In this document: one piece after another, positions 33,983 to 44,493 of the stretch | Position numbering within the stretch: the stretch's first letter is position 1 | Layout of the letters: every line of letters starts with the position of its first letter | NCBI GenBank assembly: GCA_040219575.1 | Contig: JAVJSD010000108.1 | Coordinates: forward strand, 65,369-129,368 | Length of the DNA: 64,000 nucleotides | Reading direction: 5' to 3' | Origin: JAVJSD01 sp040219575 | GTDB lineage: Bacteria > Planctomycetota > Planctomycetia > Pirellulales > Pirellulaceae | The notes under the pieces: model-generated | What the model saw: only the letters and a program-made list of their open reading frames with translations | What the model was told of the DNA's origin: nothing | The model's database searches: none | Position numbers and translations under genes: made by a program

Positions 33983-34351
33983 GTGAACAAAGAAAAAATC
34001 ATCAACGGTCGTCGCACGCGGCGCAAGTTCCGTGTCCGAAAACGGTTGCGGGGCGACGCCGAGCGGCCTCGGTTGTCGGTCTTCCGCAGTCACAAGCATG
34101 TTTACTGCCAAGTGGTCGACGACGAGTCGGGCAAGACGCTCGTCTCCGCCAGCACGCGCGACAAGTCGCTCCGCGAGGGACTTGGCCGCGGCGGCAACAA
34201 GGACGCCGCCCAGCTGATCGGCAAGACGATCGCGGAGCGGGCCTTGGCGGCGGGCATCAAGGCTGTTCGGTTCGACCGCGGCCACTACAAGTACCACGGT
34301 CGCGTGGCGGCGCTGGCCGACGCGGCCCGGGAAGCGGGACTCGGCTTGTAA
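33983..34351 (+). CDS. rplR: 50S ribosomal protein L18
   Basis: 122 aa from GTG 33983. L18 binds 5S rRNA with L5 and L25. The basic N-terminus NGRRTRRKFRVRKRLRGDAE, RLSVFRSHKHVYCQVVDDES and the end HGRVAALADAAREAGLGL match the family. The 142-bp gap to rpsE contains degenerate 14-bp repeats of AATAACGG-type units (about 34400-34455) with no other feature. Confidence 0.97.
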   Translation: MNKEKIINGRRTRRKFRVRKRLRGDAERPRLSVFRSHKHVYCQVVDDESGKTLVSASTRDKSLREGLGRGGNKDAAQLIGKTIAERALAAGIKAVRFDRGHYKYHGRVAALADAAREAGLGL

Positions 34352-34493
34352 GCCGCGAGCCGCTCCCATTAGGCTATGGACGAGTAAAGAACCCGGCGAC
34401 GACAGCCTCGAAATAACGGCCTCGGAATAACGGCCCCGCAACAACGGCCCCGGCGGCCGACTTCGAAACACTTTCAGAGAGCGAACCGATATC

Positions 34494-34979
34494 GTGTCTA
34501 GCGACTCAGGACGAACCGATTTCCTCGACCGCGTGGTGAAGATCAAGCGGTGCGCCGCGGTGGTCAAAGGCGGCCGCCGATTCAGCTTCGCCGCCATGGT
34601 CGTCGTGGGCGACGGCCGGGGCCGCGTGGGCTGGGGATACGGCAAGGCGAACGAAGTTCCGCCCAGCGTCGACAAGGCGCAGAAGCAGGCCATGCGGACG
34701 ATGATCGACGTGCCGCTGGTCGAAGGCACCATTCCGCACCGCATTCAGGGTCGCTTCGGCGCCGCCCGCGTGGTGTTGATTCCCGCCGGTCCGGGTACCG
34801 GCGTGATCGCCGGCGCCGCCGTTCGCGCGGTGTGCGAAGCGGCGGGCGTGACCGACATCCTGACCAAGAGCTTCGGCACGAACAACCCGGTCACGCTCGT
34901 CAAGGCCACCATCTCGGCGCTGCAGAATCTGCGGACGCGCGAGGATATCGAGCGTTTGAGAGGAGTCTCGTTGTCATGA
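34494..34979 (+). CDS. rpsE: 30S ribosomal protein S5
   Basis: 161 aa from GTG 34494. S5 controls decoding accuracy and forms part of the mRNA entry channel. The double-stranded-RNA-binding segment DRVVKIKRCAAVVKGGRRFS, GYGKANEVPPSVDKAQKQAM and AKSFGT-like TDILTKSFGTNNPVTLVKAT are typical. Its stop overlaps the rplO start by 4 bp (ATGA), so no rpmD (L30) gene exists between them, unlike in the usual spc order. Confidence 0.98.
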   Translation: MSSDSGRTDFLDRVVKIKRCAAVVKGGRRFSFAAMVVVGDGRGRVGWGYGKANEVPPSVDKAQKQAMRTMIDVPLVEGTIPHRIQGRFGAARVVLIPAGPGTGVIAGAAVRAVCEAAGVTDILTKSFGTNNPVTLVKATISALQNLRTREDIERLRGVSLS

Positions 34980-35476
34980 ACCTGCACGACGTCAACCGCG
35001 GAATCAACAAGCACAAGAAGGCCAAACGGCTCGGCCGCGGTCCCGGCTCCGGTCAGGGCAAGACCAGCGGACGCGGCCACAAAGGGCACAAGTCGCGCTC
35101 CGGATACTCGCGCAAGGCGGTGTTCCAGGGAGGCGCGATGCCGCTGGTGCGCCGCGTCCCCAAACGCGGCTTCAACAACAAATTCGCCCTGACGGTCTTC
35201 GCCGTCAACGTCTCCGATTTGGAGCGGGCGTTCGCCGCTGGCGACGAGGTCACCCCGGCGACGTTGCGGGAGAAGTCGTTGGCCAAAGCCCGCTACGACC
35301 TGCTGAAAGTGCTCGGCGACGGAGAGTTGACCAAGAAGCTCAAGGTCTCCGCGCACCGTTTCAGCGCCAGCGCTCGGGAAAAGATCGAGAAGGCGGGCGG
35401 CGAAGTCGTCGTGCTGCCGGGCAAGACGCCCGTTGAAGAAAAGAAAGAAGAAGCCAAGAAGCAGGCGGCGGGCTGA
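34976..35476 (+). CDS. rplO: 50S ribosomal protein L15
   Basis: 166 aa from ATG 34976, overlapping rpsE by 4 bp. L15 is a late assembly protein. The basic N-terminus HKKAKRLGRGPGSGQGKTSG then RGHKGHKSRSGYSRKAVFQG is the signature. The tail is extended by a Lys/Glu stretch (EEKKEEAKKQAAG). The 136-bp gap to secY contains a 7-bp GC hairpin (35568-35585) and a TAGAAT hexamer (35520-35525) that may be an internal -10, without a good -35. Confidence 0.97.
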   Translation: MNLHDVNRGINKHKKAKRLGRGPGSGQGKTSGRGHKGHKSRSGYSRKAVFQGGAMPLVRRVPKRGFNNKFALTVFAVNVSDLERAFAAGDEVTPATLREKSLAKARYDLLKVLGDGELTKKLKVSAHRFSASAREKIEKAGGEVVVLPGKTPVEEKKEEAKKQAAG

Positions 35477-35567
35477 GACTCGCATCCTGACCAGGGCGCT
35501 TCGGCGTCTCCCACCAAGCTAGAATTCCGCCGCCAAACCCGCGAGGCGACACAGGGATGCGCCTCCG

Positions 35568-35585
35568 GCCGGCTCCCGAGCCGGC
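35568..35585 (+). promoter_or_regulatory. Hairpin before secY
   Basis: GCCGGCT, loop CCCG, AGCCGGC: perfect 7-bp stem 27 bp upstream of the secY start. It could modulate expression of secY relative to the ribosomal genes or be a dispersed GC palindrome. No U-tract follows. Confidence 0.35.
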
Positions 35586-35612
35586 TCACTCACCACAGGA
35601 CGGACCGAAGCC

Positions 35613-36986
<1,374 letters not shown>

Positions 36987-37067
36987 GTCGTTCGTCGTCC
37001 GGCGCAGGGCGACGGACAAGGACGATCCGCTTGCGGCTGGGTAGCGACGTGCAGGCGCGAGGCAACC

Positions 37068-37649
37068 ATGTATATCGTCCTCATTGGTCCGCCGGGCGCC
37101 GGCAAAGGGACCCAATCCCAGCACATCACCGAGTATTTGGGCATTCCCCATCTCTCGACGGGAGAGATGCTGCGTGAGGCGATCGCCCAACGCACGCCCA
37201 CCGGGCGGCACGCCGAGCCCTACATTTCACGCGGCGATCTGGTGCCCGACCCCGTCGTGGTGGAAATCGTCGGCGAACGGCTCCAACAGCCCGATTGCGC
37301 CCGCGGCGCCCTGTTCGACGGGTATCCGCGCACCGAAGGGCAGGCCGAATCCCTCTCCGAGTTTCTCGAGCAGCGCGGCAAGCAACTCGACGTGGCGATC
37401 GAAATCGCCGTTGACGACGAGGAGTTGCTCCGCCGCATCGTCGGCCGCGCGCGAACGGCCAGTCGCCCTCGCACCGACGACACGCCCGAGAAATTCGCCA
37501 ACCGCCTCCGCCGTTTCCACGAAGAGACGAGCCCCTTGCTGGCCTACTACGAAGAGCGCGGACTGCTCGAGCGGATCGACGGCATCGGTTCGCCCGATGA
37601 GGTGTGGCGGCACACCAAACAGGCGATCGACGCCCGGCTGCAGGATTAG
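37068..37649 (+). CDS. adk: Adenylate kinase, short-LID type
   Basis: 193 aa. Catalyses ATP + AMP to 2 ADP. The P-loop GPPGAGKGTQ is at residues 7-16, the AMP-site motif LFDGYPRTEGQ has Tyr where most have Phe, and the LID region is a short loop (GRARTASRPRTDDTPE) without the zinc or long beta-domain of the E. coli enzyme. The end NRLRRFHEETSPLLAYYEER is typical. It follows secY as in many bacteria, but map, infA and the alpha-operon genes do not come next. Its TAG stop coincides with the end of a MITE-like element. Confidence 0.97.
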   Translation: MYIVLIGPPGAGKGTQSQHITEYLGIPHLSTGEMLREAIAQRTPTGRHAEPYISRGDLVPDPVVVEIVGERLQQPDCARGALFDGYPRTEGQAESLSEFLEQRGKQLDVAIEIAVDDEELLRRIVGRARTASRPRTDDTPEKFANRLRRFHEETSPLLAYYEERGLLERIDGIGSPDEVWRHTKQAIDARLQD

Positions 37650-37772
37650 GCTTTGTCTGGAAACATCGTAGCGGAAGTCGTGAGACTTCCGACGGCATTG
37701 AACAGAAGGAACTCTCACGAGTTCCGCTACAAGTTGATTTTTTCCACGTCGGCGTTTCCCGAAAGTGCCTAG
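37646..37772 (+). repeat. Stop-codon-anchored MITE-like element, copy 3
   Basis: About 127 bp. The left end TTAGGCTTTGTCTGGAAAC contains the adk stop codon TAG (37647-37649); the right end at 37772 reads, inverted, CTAGGCACTTTCGGGAAAC. Inside are GTAGCGGAAGTCGTGAGACT (37668 on) and the mirrored arm ending GAGTTCCGCTAC at 37730, able to form a long imperfect hairpin. It fills most of the first part of the 380-bp gap after adk; nothing else is seen there. Confidence 0.8.
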
Positions 37773-38030
37773 TGCTGTGTTCTCGCTAGGATTTCGAGTA
37801 GCAGAAGTCGTAAGACTTCTCGAACTGCAGTCGTTGTACCGAGTTCCCGAACTCGCACGAGTTCGCCTGCCCCAAAACCAAGACTTCGCCAGCGATCCCG
37901 CGTCAGCTTGTCCAACGGCGCGCTGTCGCCCGCCGACATCGACGACGAAAAGTCGTCGCTCCCAGACCAGCCTCCTGCGGCCTGTCGCCAAACGAGAACC
38001 CATGGGAACGTTCACAACGAGACACGCCCG

Positions 38031-38975
38031 GTGGACCTGAATGAATTGGCTCTGACACGGTGCGACGAACTCGTCGATCTGGCGATCGAATTGCGGGTCG
38101 TCGTCACGCGGTCGGCCGACAATACGCGCATTATCGATTGCGGCGTCCACACCGAGGGCGGGCTCGAGGCGGGCCGCGTGCTGGCCGAGGTGTGTCTCGC
38201 GTCGCTCGGCCGCGTCCATTTCGCTCCACCGCGCTCGGAAGTCGGTCCCTGGCCCACCGTCGTGGTCTCCACCGATCAGCCGGTCGCCGCCTGCATGGCG
38301 TCGCAGTACGCGGGCTGGCAGATTACCGGGGAGAAGTTCTTCGCCATGGGAAGCGGCCCGATGCGGGCCGCCGCCGGCAACGAGGAGTTGTTCAACGCGA
38401 TCGGATATCGCGAATCCCCTGTTTCCGCCGTGGGCGTGCTGGAGACGGCGAAGTTGCCGCCCGATGAGGTCTGTCGGAAAATCGCCGCCGACGTCGGCGT
38501 CGAGCCGCACGATCTGACGCTGCTCGCGGCGCGCACCGCCAGCCTGGCCGGCAGCGTGCAAGTCGTGGCCCGATCGGTCGAAACGGCCTTGCACAAGATG
38601 CACGAAATCGGCTTCGATCTGGCGCGGGTCGTCAGCGGATTCGGCTTGGCGCCGCTGCCGCCCGTAGCGGTCGACGACCTGACAGGCATCGGCCGCACCA
38701 ACGACGCCGTGCTGTATGGCGGCGAGGTGACGTTGTGGGTGCGGTACGAAGAAGAGATCGTCGAGCGGTTGGGCCCCAATATCCCCAGTTCCGCGTCCAG
38801 CGATCACGGACGGCCGTTTGGAGAGATCTTCGAAAGCGCAGGGCGCGACTTCTACCAAATCGACCCGCTGCTGTTCAGTCCCGCGGTCGTCACCCTCGTC
38901 AATCTCGAGACAGGCCGCAGTCGGCGATTCGGCGAGCTCCGCCCCGATGTGCTGCAACGGTCGTTCGACACGTAG
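38031..38975 (+). CDS. mch: Methenyltetrahydromethanopterin cyclohydrolase
   Basis: 314 aa from GTG 38031 (VDLNELALTRCDELVDLA), chosen because homologues begin near here; the frame is open further upstream to a TTG. The enzyme hydrolyses methenyl-H4MPT to formyl-H4MPT in the tetrahydromethanopterin C1 pathway, known from methanogens, methylotrophs and planctomycetes. DCGVHTEGGLEAGRVLAEVC, the GSGPMRAA motif and GRTNDAVLYGGEVTLWV are typical. No other gene of the pathway is adjacent. It follows the ribosomal cluster without an obvious functional link. Confidence 0.95.
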   Translation: MDLNELALTRCDELVDLAIELRVVVTRSADNTRIIDCGVHTEGGLEAGRVLAEVCLASLGRVHFAPPRSEVGPWPTVVVSTDQPVAACMASQYAGWQITGEKFFAMGSGPMRAAAGNEELFNAIGYRESPVSAVGVLETAKLPPDEVCRKIAADVGVEPHDLTLLAARTASLAGSVQVVARSVETALHKMHEIGFDLARVVSGFGLAPLPPVAVDDLTGIGRTNDAVLYGGEVTLWVRYEEEIVERLGPNIPSSASSDHGRPFGEIFESAGRDFYQIDPLLFSPAVVTLVNLETGRSRRFGELRPDVLQRSFDT

Positions 38976-39111
38976 CCTGGCGGCCAAGCATTTCGGAGCG
39001 TAACCTACGGCGCGCGATTTGCATCAAACAGATCGGCTTTCGCGCCGGAAAGTCGCAGCCAAATCTCCACGCCTGCGTAACGAATAGCAGAGTACCAACA
39101 AGGTAATTGCG

Positions 39112-39807
39112 ATGTTCTTCGATCCCCTGTACTTGCTCTTCATCGCTCCCGCGATCCTGCTGGGAATGTGGGCCCAGGCGCGGGTGCGGTCGACGTTCAG
39201 TCAAGCCAGCCGCATTCAAGTGAACATGAGCGGCGCGCAGGCCGCGCGCCGCGTGCTCGATTCGGCCGGATTGAGCAACGTCGGCATCGAGCCGGTGCAG
39301 GGTTTCCTCAGCGACCACTACGACCCCAGGCACAAGGTGCTGCGGCTTAGCCCCGACGTCTACCGCGGCGCCACGATGGCGGCGGTCGGCATCGCCGCCC
39401 ATGAGGCGGGTCACGCCATCCAGGACGCGCAGCACTATGCGCCGCTGGTGATCCGCAACGCCGCCGTGCCGGTAGCGCAGTTCGGCGGCGGCTTCAGTTG
39501 GATCATGATCATCATCGGCGTATTGATGACCTCCGCCCTGCCCCAGATGGGACCGCTGTTGGTCTGGGCCGGCATCGCCGCTTACGCCGGCGTGGTCTTC
39601 TTCCAACTGGTGAACCTGCCTGTCGAGTTCGACGCCAGCAATCGCGCCAAAGCGCAGCTTGTCTCGCTGGGCATTGTGCACCAGCAGGACATGGGCAGCG
39701 TCAACCGCGTGCTGAACGCCGCCGCCTGGACGTACGTGGCCGGCACCTTGCAGGCGGTGATGACGCTCCTCTACCTGCTGATGCGCTTCGGCGGTCGCCG
39801 CGACTGA
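39112..39807 (+). CDS. YugP-type membrane zinc metallopeptidase
   Basis: 231 aa with membrane helices at about 4-22, 120-140, 145-165 and near the C-terminus. The zinc-binding motif HEAGH is in GIAAHEAGHAIQD (about residue 98). The family (Zn_peptidase_2, YugP) has no firmly known substrate. Length is normal. It lies between mch and two exported proteins; no operon is evident. Confidence 0.9.
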   Translation: MFFDPLYLLFIAPAILLGMWAQARVRSTFSQASRIQVNMSGAQAARRVLDSAGLSNVGIEPVQGFLSDHYDPRHKVLRLSPDVYRGATMAAVGIAAHEAGHAIQDAQHYAPLVIRNAAVPVAQFGGGFSWIMIIIGVLMTSALPQMGPLLVWAGIAAYAGVVFFQLVNLPVEFDASNRAKAQLVSLGIVHQQDMGSVNRVLNAAAWTYVAGTLQAVMTLLYLLMRFGGRRD

Positions 39808-40012
39808 ACGCGCCGTCGCGGAACTGACCGCCCGTGGCGACTTTCAGGTTAAGTTCGTGCGCCGACCGAGTGTCTCGCCCTCGTTCGAGCGCCAATCTTC
39901 GTCATTTCCCGCGAAAACTTACGACGAAGAATTCACCGTCGACGCCCTCCGTCGGTTTCCACTACACTGAATGATCGAGGCGAACCCGTACCGCCACTCT
40001 GGGAGAAACGAA

Positions 40013-40732
40013 ATGCTGCGCGCTTCATCGATCGTCTGCACCGCCCTGCTTCTCGCCGTCTCGTTCACCGCCGCCCGGGCCGACACCCTGCGGCTGGTCA
40101 ATGGCGACACGATCAGCGGGAAAGTCGTCTCCGTCGACGACAAGAACGTCACGCTTCAGAGCGACACGTTAGGACGCATTACGTTGCCCCGCGATAAGGT
40201 GGCGGCGATGGTCTTCGGCGATGCACCCGCCGCCTCGCCCGACAAGCAGGTGGATTCCGCCGCCCCGGGCGACGTCAAGATCGACAAGAACGACAAGCCT
40301 GAAGACATCATTCGCAAGCTGATTCCCAAGGGCTTCAATCGCGAGGCGATCGAAGCGATGGCCGCCGGGGCGAAGCGGGCCGTCAATCCCGACGACGTGA
40401 TTCGCCAGCTTCGCGAGGCGGGCGGCGTCGATCCCGCCATCCGTCGCGAACTGTCCCTCAAGATTCCCGGCTTCACCGCGCCCGCCGTGCAGGGCTATTT
40501 CGACAAGCAGGTGAACGGCCTGATGTCGGGCGACATCAGCCTGGGCGACATTCGCAACGACGCCGTCGATGTCCGCGACCAACTCGAGAAACTGAAGAAG
40601 GATCTCGGCCCCAGCGGCGAGGCCCTCAACGGCTACCTCGACATTCTCAACGGCTTCATTCAAGAAACCGACTCGATCCCGGCCAAGAAGCCGGCGAAGA
40701 AAGACCCGGCCGATCCCGCCGGCGCCAAATAG
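40013..40732 (+). CDS. Exported protein with an Sm-like beta start, unknown function
   Basis: 239 aa from ATG 40013 (MLRASSIVCTALLLAVSF), a signal peptide ending near ARADT; the frame is open to 39971. The mature N-terminus DTLRLVNGDTISGKVVSVDD then KNVTLQSDTLGRITLPRDKV is a small beta-barrel pattern common in exported planctomycete proteins. The rest is helical with DDVIRQLREAGGVDPAIRRE and ends in a Lys/Pro tail. No catalytic motif is seen. Function unknown. Confidence 0.78.
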   Translation: MLRASSIVCTALLLAVSFTAARADTLRLVNGDTISGKVVSVDDKNVTLQSDTLGRITLPRDKVAAMVFGDAPAASPDKQVDSAAPGDVKIDKNDKPEDIIRKLIPKGFNREAIEAMAAGAKRAVNPDDVIRQLREAGGVDPAIRRELSLKIPGFTAPAVQGYFDKQVNGLMSGDISLGDIRNDAVDVRDQLEKLKKDLGPSGEALNGYLDILNGFIQETDSIPAKKPAKKDPADPAGAK

Positions 40733-40964
40733 CATCGCTCCGCCGCGCCATTCGACGGGCGCGGGACGTCGCGTGAAATACGACGAGGCGAGCTTCTCAC
40801 ACGCCAAAACCAGGCAGCGCGCTGGGCAGCGATTCTTCGCTTCCATCGAACCGATTTGCCGAACGACGACGGCCGCGAAAGCGAATTCTCGCGATGTCGT
40901 TGGCCTAGCTGGCTCGTAGCGGTATCCTGAGGGCGTTCACTTTCATCGACCGGTTCCGGTTTTC

Positions 40965-41654
40965 ATGACGAAGGGGAAGATCATGCGCGTTGTCGTGTCT
41001 CTCGTTTCACTCGCGGTGTTGGGTTTGGCGATCACCTTGGGAGGGAGCTTGGCGGCGTTGGCCGAGAAGCCGCCCCAACCGCCAGCGCCGAAATTCACGC
41101 CGCCGCCGAAGGTCGAACCGAGCATCAAAAACCAGCCGCGTCCGAAAGTCGAGCCGATTCGCAAGGAGGAACCGCGGCCCCTCGAAAAACCCCAGCCCGT
41201 GTCGCCGGCCAAAGAACCCGCCAGCCAACCTCGCACAAACAGAACGCCGACAACGACGACTGACCCGGGGAAGCGAGATCCCCACCACATTTCCTACTCC
41301 GTCGACGGTTATCGGGTTCTCTTTTTCGGCAAGAGCAATCGAGGAACCAAGACCCGGGCCTGGCTGTACCTGTACAGCAAACAAAACAAGACCGGCGTCG
41401 GCGGGGCGATCGGCTTCTACGAGCCCGAGGATCTCGAGAACATGCAGGATTATGTCGACGCCCTCGATCGGCCCCAGGGCCACATGCCGATCGCCGAGCT
41501 TCCCGCGGTGTTGTCGATGCTGCAAAACAGCACGCATCCCGTCCGTGTGTTCTACACGGGCGGTTCCTGGAAGACGACGTTCCTGCAGTCGGGCGAGAAG
41601 CCGCTGACGCTGGAAGAAGTCGAGATGTTCCTCGATACCTCGGGAATCGACTGA
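40965..41654 (+). CDS. Exported Pro-rich protein, unknown function
   Basis: 229 aa (ATG 40965; the in-frame ATG at 40983 is an alternative start). A signal peptide (VVVSLVSLAVLGLAITLGGS) is followed by a Pro/Lys-rich linker of about 75 residues and a C-terminal domain of about 120 residues (YSVDGYRVLFFGKSNRGTKT, RVFYTGGSWKTTFLQSGEKP). The linker suggests a domain tethered away from the membrane or cell wall. No family is recognised. Confidence 0.72.
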   Translation: MTKGKIMRVVVSLVSLAVLGLAITLGGSLAALAEKPPQPPAPKFTPPPKVEPSIKNQPRPKVEPIRKEEPRPLEKPQPVSPAKEPASQPRTNRTPTTTTDPGKRDPHHISYSVDGYRVLFFGKSNRGTKTRAWLYLYSKQNKTGVGGAIGFYEPEDLENMQDYVDALDRPQGHMPIAELPAVLSMLQNSTHPVRVFYTGGSWKTTFLQSGEKPLTLEEVEMFLDTSGID

Positions 41655-41667
41655 GTCGCGCCGGCGC

Positions 41668-44274
41668 CTACTTGCCTGTTGTAAGGCCGTCGGCCTCGGC
41701 GACTTCGCGGGGCGTGAACATCATGTTCCGATGAAAACTCAGCAGCGGCGGGACATTGAGCAACGTGACTTGCCCGCGCGTCATGCTGGTCGTATGCCAG
41801 ACCTGGCCGTCGGCGCCGGCGGGAACGTCGATCACCACGTATTGCGAACCTTCACGGCGGTCCGCGGGCAGGATGTCGCGCCGTTGTTTCTCTCCCGGTA
41901 TCTGCAGACTCAGCCGCGGGTTGGCGTCGACAACAAGTTGCTTCGTTCCGCGCGGGATGTAGAAATAGTGCGGTCCACTGTAGGAGATCCAAGCCGGGTT
42001 CATCACCGACGCCTCGAACACGAACGGCGTTTGCGGGGAGATGTGAAGCTCCAAGTCGCCCTGGAAGTCGACGCGGTACTCGCCCGCCTTGGGCAGATCG
42101 ACCATCACGGTATGAGCCGGTGAATCACTTGGCTTGCCTACGTCGCCGGCGGTGAGGGGACGCAGCTCCCGTTTCAGCAGGATCTCGCCATTGGACTTCA
42201 CAACGGTCAGTTCAACGCGCTTTCCCATCGGCGTGACGCCCAACTCGACTTGTTGCTCGCCGCCGGCGACGAGGTAGCCGCGCAAGTCACGGCGGAACTG
42301 GGCGACGGCTTTCCGCGGTTGCGACAAAACGCCGCTTGGGCCGGCGTCTTCGCCCGACGGCTTCACGCGATCAAGCAATCGGGAGAAACTGACGGTGGGA
42401 TCGTCGTCGGACTTTAGCCGTTCGACGACGACGCCGAATCGCGTCACAATCTCCGCGTCGCTGAGCGGTTCCCCCTGCTGCCACACAGGCGGACGCTCCT
42501 TGTTGAACAGGTAGTATTCCGGCCGCTTGTCCTGAACCGGCAGGCCGTTGCACAGCCGCCGCGCCAGGGCGTAGTAGTGCACCATGTCGCGGTGGCGGAT
42601 CCGCCAGGCGTACTGCATCAGCGGCTTGAGGGCGGCGTAGTACTCGTCGTCGCGCGAGAGACGTCGATTGCGCACCAGATCGAAATCGCGATACTCGGCC
42701 ACGTACACCAGGTACGCCATCAGATCGACCAGCCGCCCACGCACTTGTTCGTCGTGCTCATCGTGGAACGCCGTTTCCAAATCTTCGAACAACGGCAGCA
42801 AGGTCGCCGAGCGCAGCGGCGGCGCGGCGTCGAGCTTGGCGTAGAACGACCGCATCACCTCGGCGGCTTCGCCGAAGGCGAGCGTGAAGAACTCGTCGGT
42901 CAATTGCTCGACGTCCACACCCGGATCCCACATCATCTGCGAGGCGACGTACAACCCCAGCGTCTGCCCGCCCCAGTTGGCGTTGGTTTCGGCGTTGATC
43001 GCGTTCAGCTTGCGGGCCGCGTAATAGGGAATCCACTGCCGGTGATAGTCGACCTGGCCGCCCCGCATCCGGCCCGGCAACCCCCAGTCCCAGGCCTCCA
43101 CGCCGTAGTACTCCCGCAGGCCGATGGCGCCCACCTTTTGCGACCACCGCTCGACCAGCTCCGGCAGCGTGTACTGCGTGTGATTGAATCCCATCGCCAC
43201 CTGTACGTAGACGTTGGGCTCGACGTCGATCGTGGGCGGCAGGCGATGGCTGCTGTAGCCATACAGGCCGACCCACGCCCGCGGATGCTCTTTCCGCAGC
43301 CGCAGCGCCACCTCATTGGCCAGGTGCAGCACACGGTCGCTGGTTGTGCCCAAGGCCTGGCAGTTTTCGCAGTGGCAAGTTCCCTCGCCGTCGGAAGGAT
43401 CGACCGAGACCATGTAGGCGGCCGCGTTGGCGCGTCGCTCGGTGTCCAGTAGCCGCAGCCGATCCTGAGCCACGAGTTCAATCAGCCCCGGATTGCTGTA
43501 GCAGAACTTCCTCGCGTTGACGGCTCTTTCGGAATCGCGCTTGCCGTCGGGCAGCAGCGCGTAGTACTCGGGGTGCTCGGCGAAGGCTTCTACGTTGCGA
43601 TTGATGATGGCGCCGTAGCTGTGGCCGGTTCGGGCCAGGCTGCGGACGCCGAGTCGGTTGGCGATCGCCCAACGGGTGTAGTTTTCCATCAGCGGAGCGA
43701 GATCCTCGCCGCTCATGCCGTAGGCGTACCAGATGCGGCGTTCGGTGAGTACGGGCGACTCGGCGACGTTGGCGTCGATCGCCAAAGACTTCCGCCGTGG
43801 CGTGATGTGCCAGCGAGGCGACGGCGCGAACCAACGGAATTCCCACCGCCGCAGCAGGTCGGCGACGCCATGCCGGGCGGCCGCCTCACTCGCACCGAGC
43901 ACGTACACTCGGTCGGACTGTGTAACAACGCCGTAGGCGTCGTACTCGTCGAGCTCGACTCCCGCCCGCTTGCTCAGCTCCGGCCAGGCGTCTGCCCGTG
44001 CGATAACGATCGCATTGCCGGCGCCAAGTTCGTCGCCAAGTTCGGCGGAAATGGAGATGGCGGCGCCGGTCGATCGCTCGATCGAAGCGGCCAACCAGTC
44101 GGCGGCGTCGCGAAGTACGGCGGGGCCTTCACCTTCGCTGCCGCGCGAATCGACGACAATCCGCGCCGTGGCCCGACCGTTCTCGACGACGGCCATCTCC
44201 GCCAGCGACGTGGAGGCGAATCCGCAGGCGAAAGCCGTCAACACAGCAAGCAATGACCAGCGTCGAATCATCAT
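41668..44274 (-). CDS. Exported DUF4838 protein (glycosidase-like)
   Basis: 868 aa from ATG 44274 (MMIRRWSLLAVLTAFACGFA), with a signal peptide ending near SLAEM; the reading frame continues upstream only as antisense of the aldo/keto reductase gene. The N-terminal domain with ADWLAASIERSTGAAISI resembles the accessory domain of alpha-glucuronidases and hexosaminidases. The central DUF4838 domain has YSNPGLIELVAQDRLRLLD, CHCENCQALG and GHSYGAII motifs. A C-terminal beta-rich domain follows from about residue 650. DUF4838 proteins are linked to polysaccharide breakdown in planctomycetes and Bacteroidetes; the substrate is not established. Confidence 0.88.
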   Translation of the reverse strand: MMIRRWSLLAVLTAFACGFASTSLAEMAVVENGRATARIVVDSRGSEGEGPAVLRDAADWLAASIERSTGAAISISAELGDELGAGNAIVIARADAWPELSKRAGVELDEYDAYGVVTQSDRVYVLGASEAAARHGVADLLRRWEFRWFAPSPRWHITPRRKSLAIDANVAESPVLTERRIWYAYGMSGEDLAPLMENYTRWAIANRLGVRSLARTGHSYGAIINRNVEAFAEHPEYYALLPDGKRDSERAVNARKFCYSNPGLIELVAQDRLRLLDTERRANAAAYMVSVDPSDGEGTCHCENCQALGTTSDRVLHLANEVALRLRKEHPRAWVGLYGYSSHRLPPTIDVEPNVYVQVAMGFNHTQYTLPELVERWSQKVGAIGLREYYGVEAWDWGLPGRMRGGQVDYHRQWIPYYAARKLNAINAETNANWGGQTLGLYVASQMMWDPGVDVEQLTDEFFTLAFGEAAEVMRSFYAKLDAAPPLRSATLLPLFEDLETAFHDEHDEQVRGRLVDLMAYLVYVAEYRDFDLVRNRRLSRDDEYYAALKPLMQYAWRIRHRDMVHYYALARRLCNGLPVQDKRPEYYLFNKERPPVWQQGEPLSDAEIVTRFGVVVERLKSDDDPTVSFSRLLDRVKPSGEDAGPSGVLSQPRKAVAQFRRDLRGYLVAGGEQQVELGVTPMGKRVELTVVKSNGEILLKRELRPLTAGDVGKPSDSPAHTVMVDLPKAGEYRVDFQGDLELHISPQTPFVFEASVMNPAWISYSGPHYFYIPRGTKQLVVDANPRLSLQIPGEKQRRDILPADRREGSQYVVIDVPAGADGQVWHTTSMTRGQVTLLNVPPLLSFHRNMMFTPREVAEADGLTTGK

Positions 44275-44493
44275 TCTGAATTCCGGGTTGCAACGCGTTG
44301 GAGAAAATGAGGCAGTCCCCAGCATAGCCACCCACCCCAAGCCGCGCCCACCTGCCGCATGTGTAAATCGCCATGCTGTGTTATCTTCGTAGAGCAATTG
44401 CCAATCCAACTCGAAGGGCCGACATCCATAGGGTAGGCAGCTTGCCTGCCCGGGCTGCCCGAAAGGCCGCCCGACGACGAAAGCAACAGCAGC

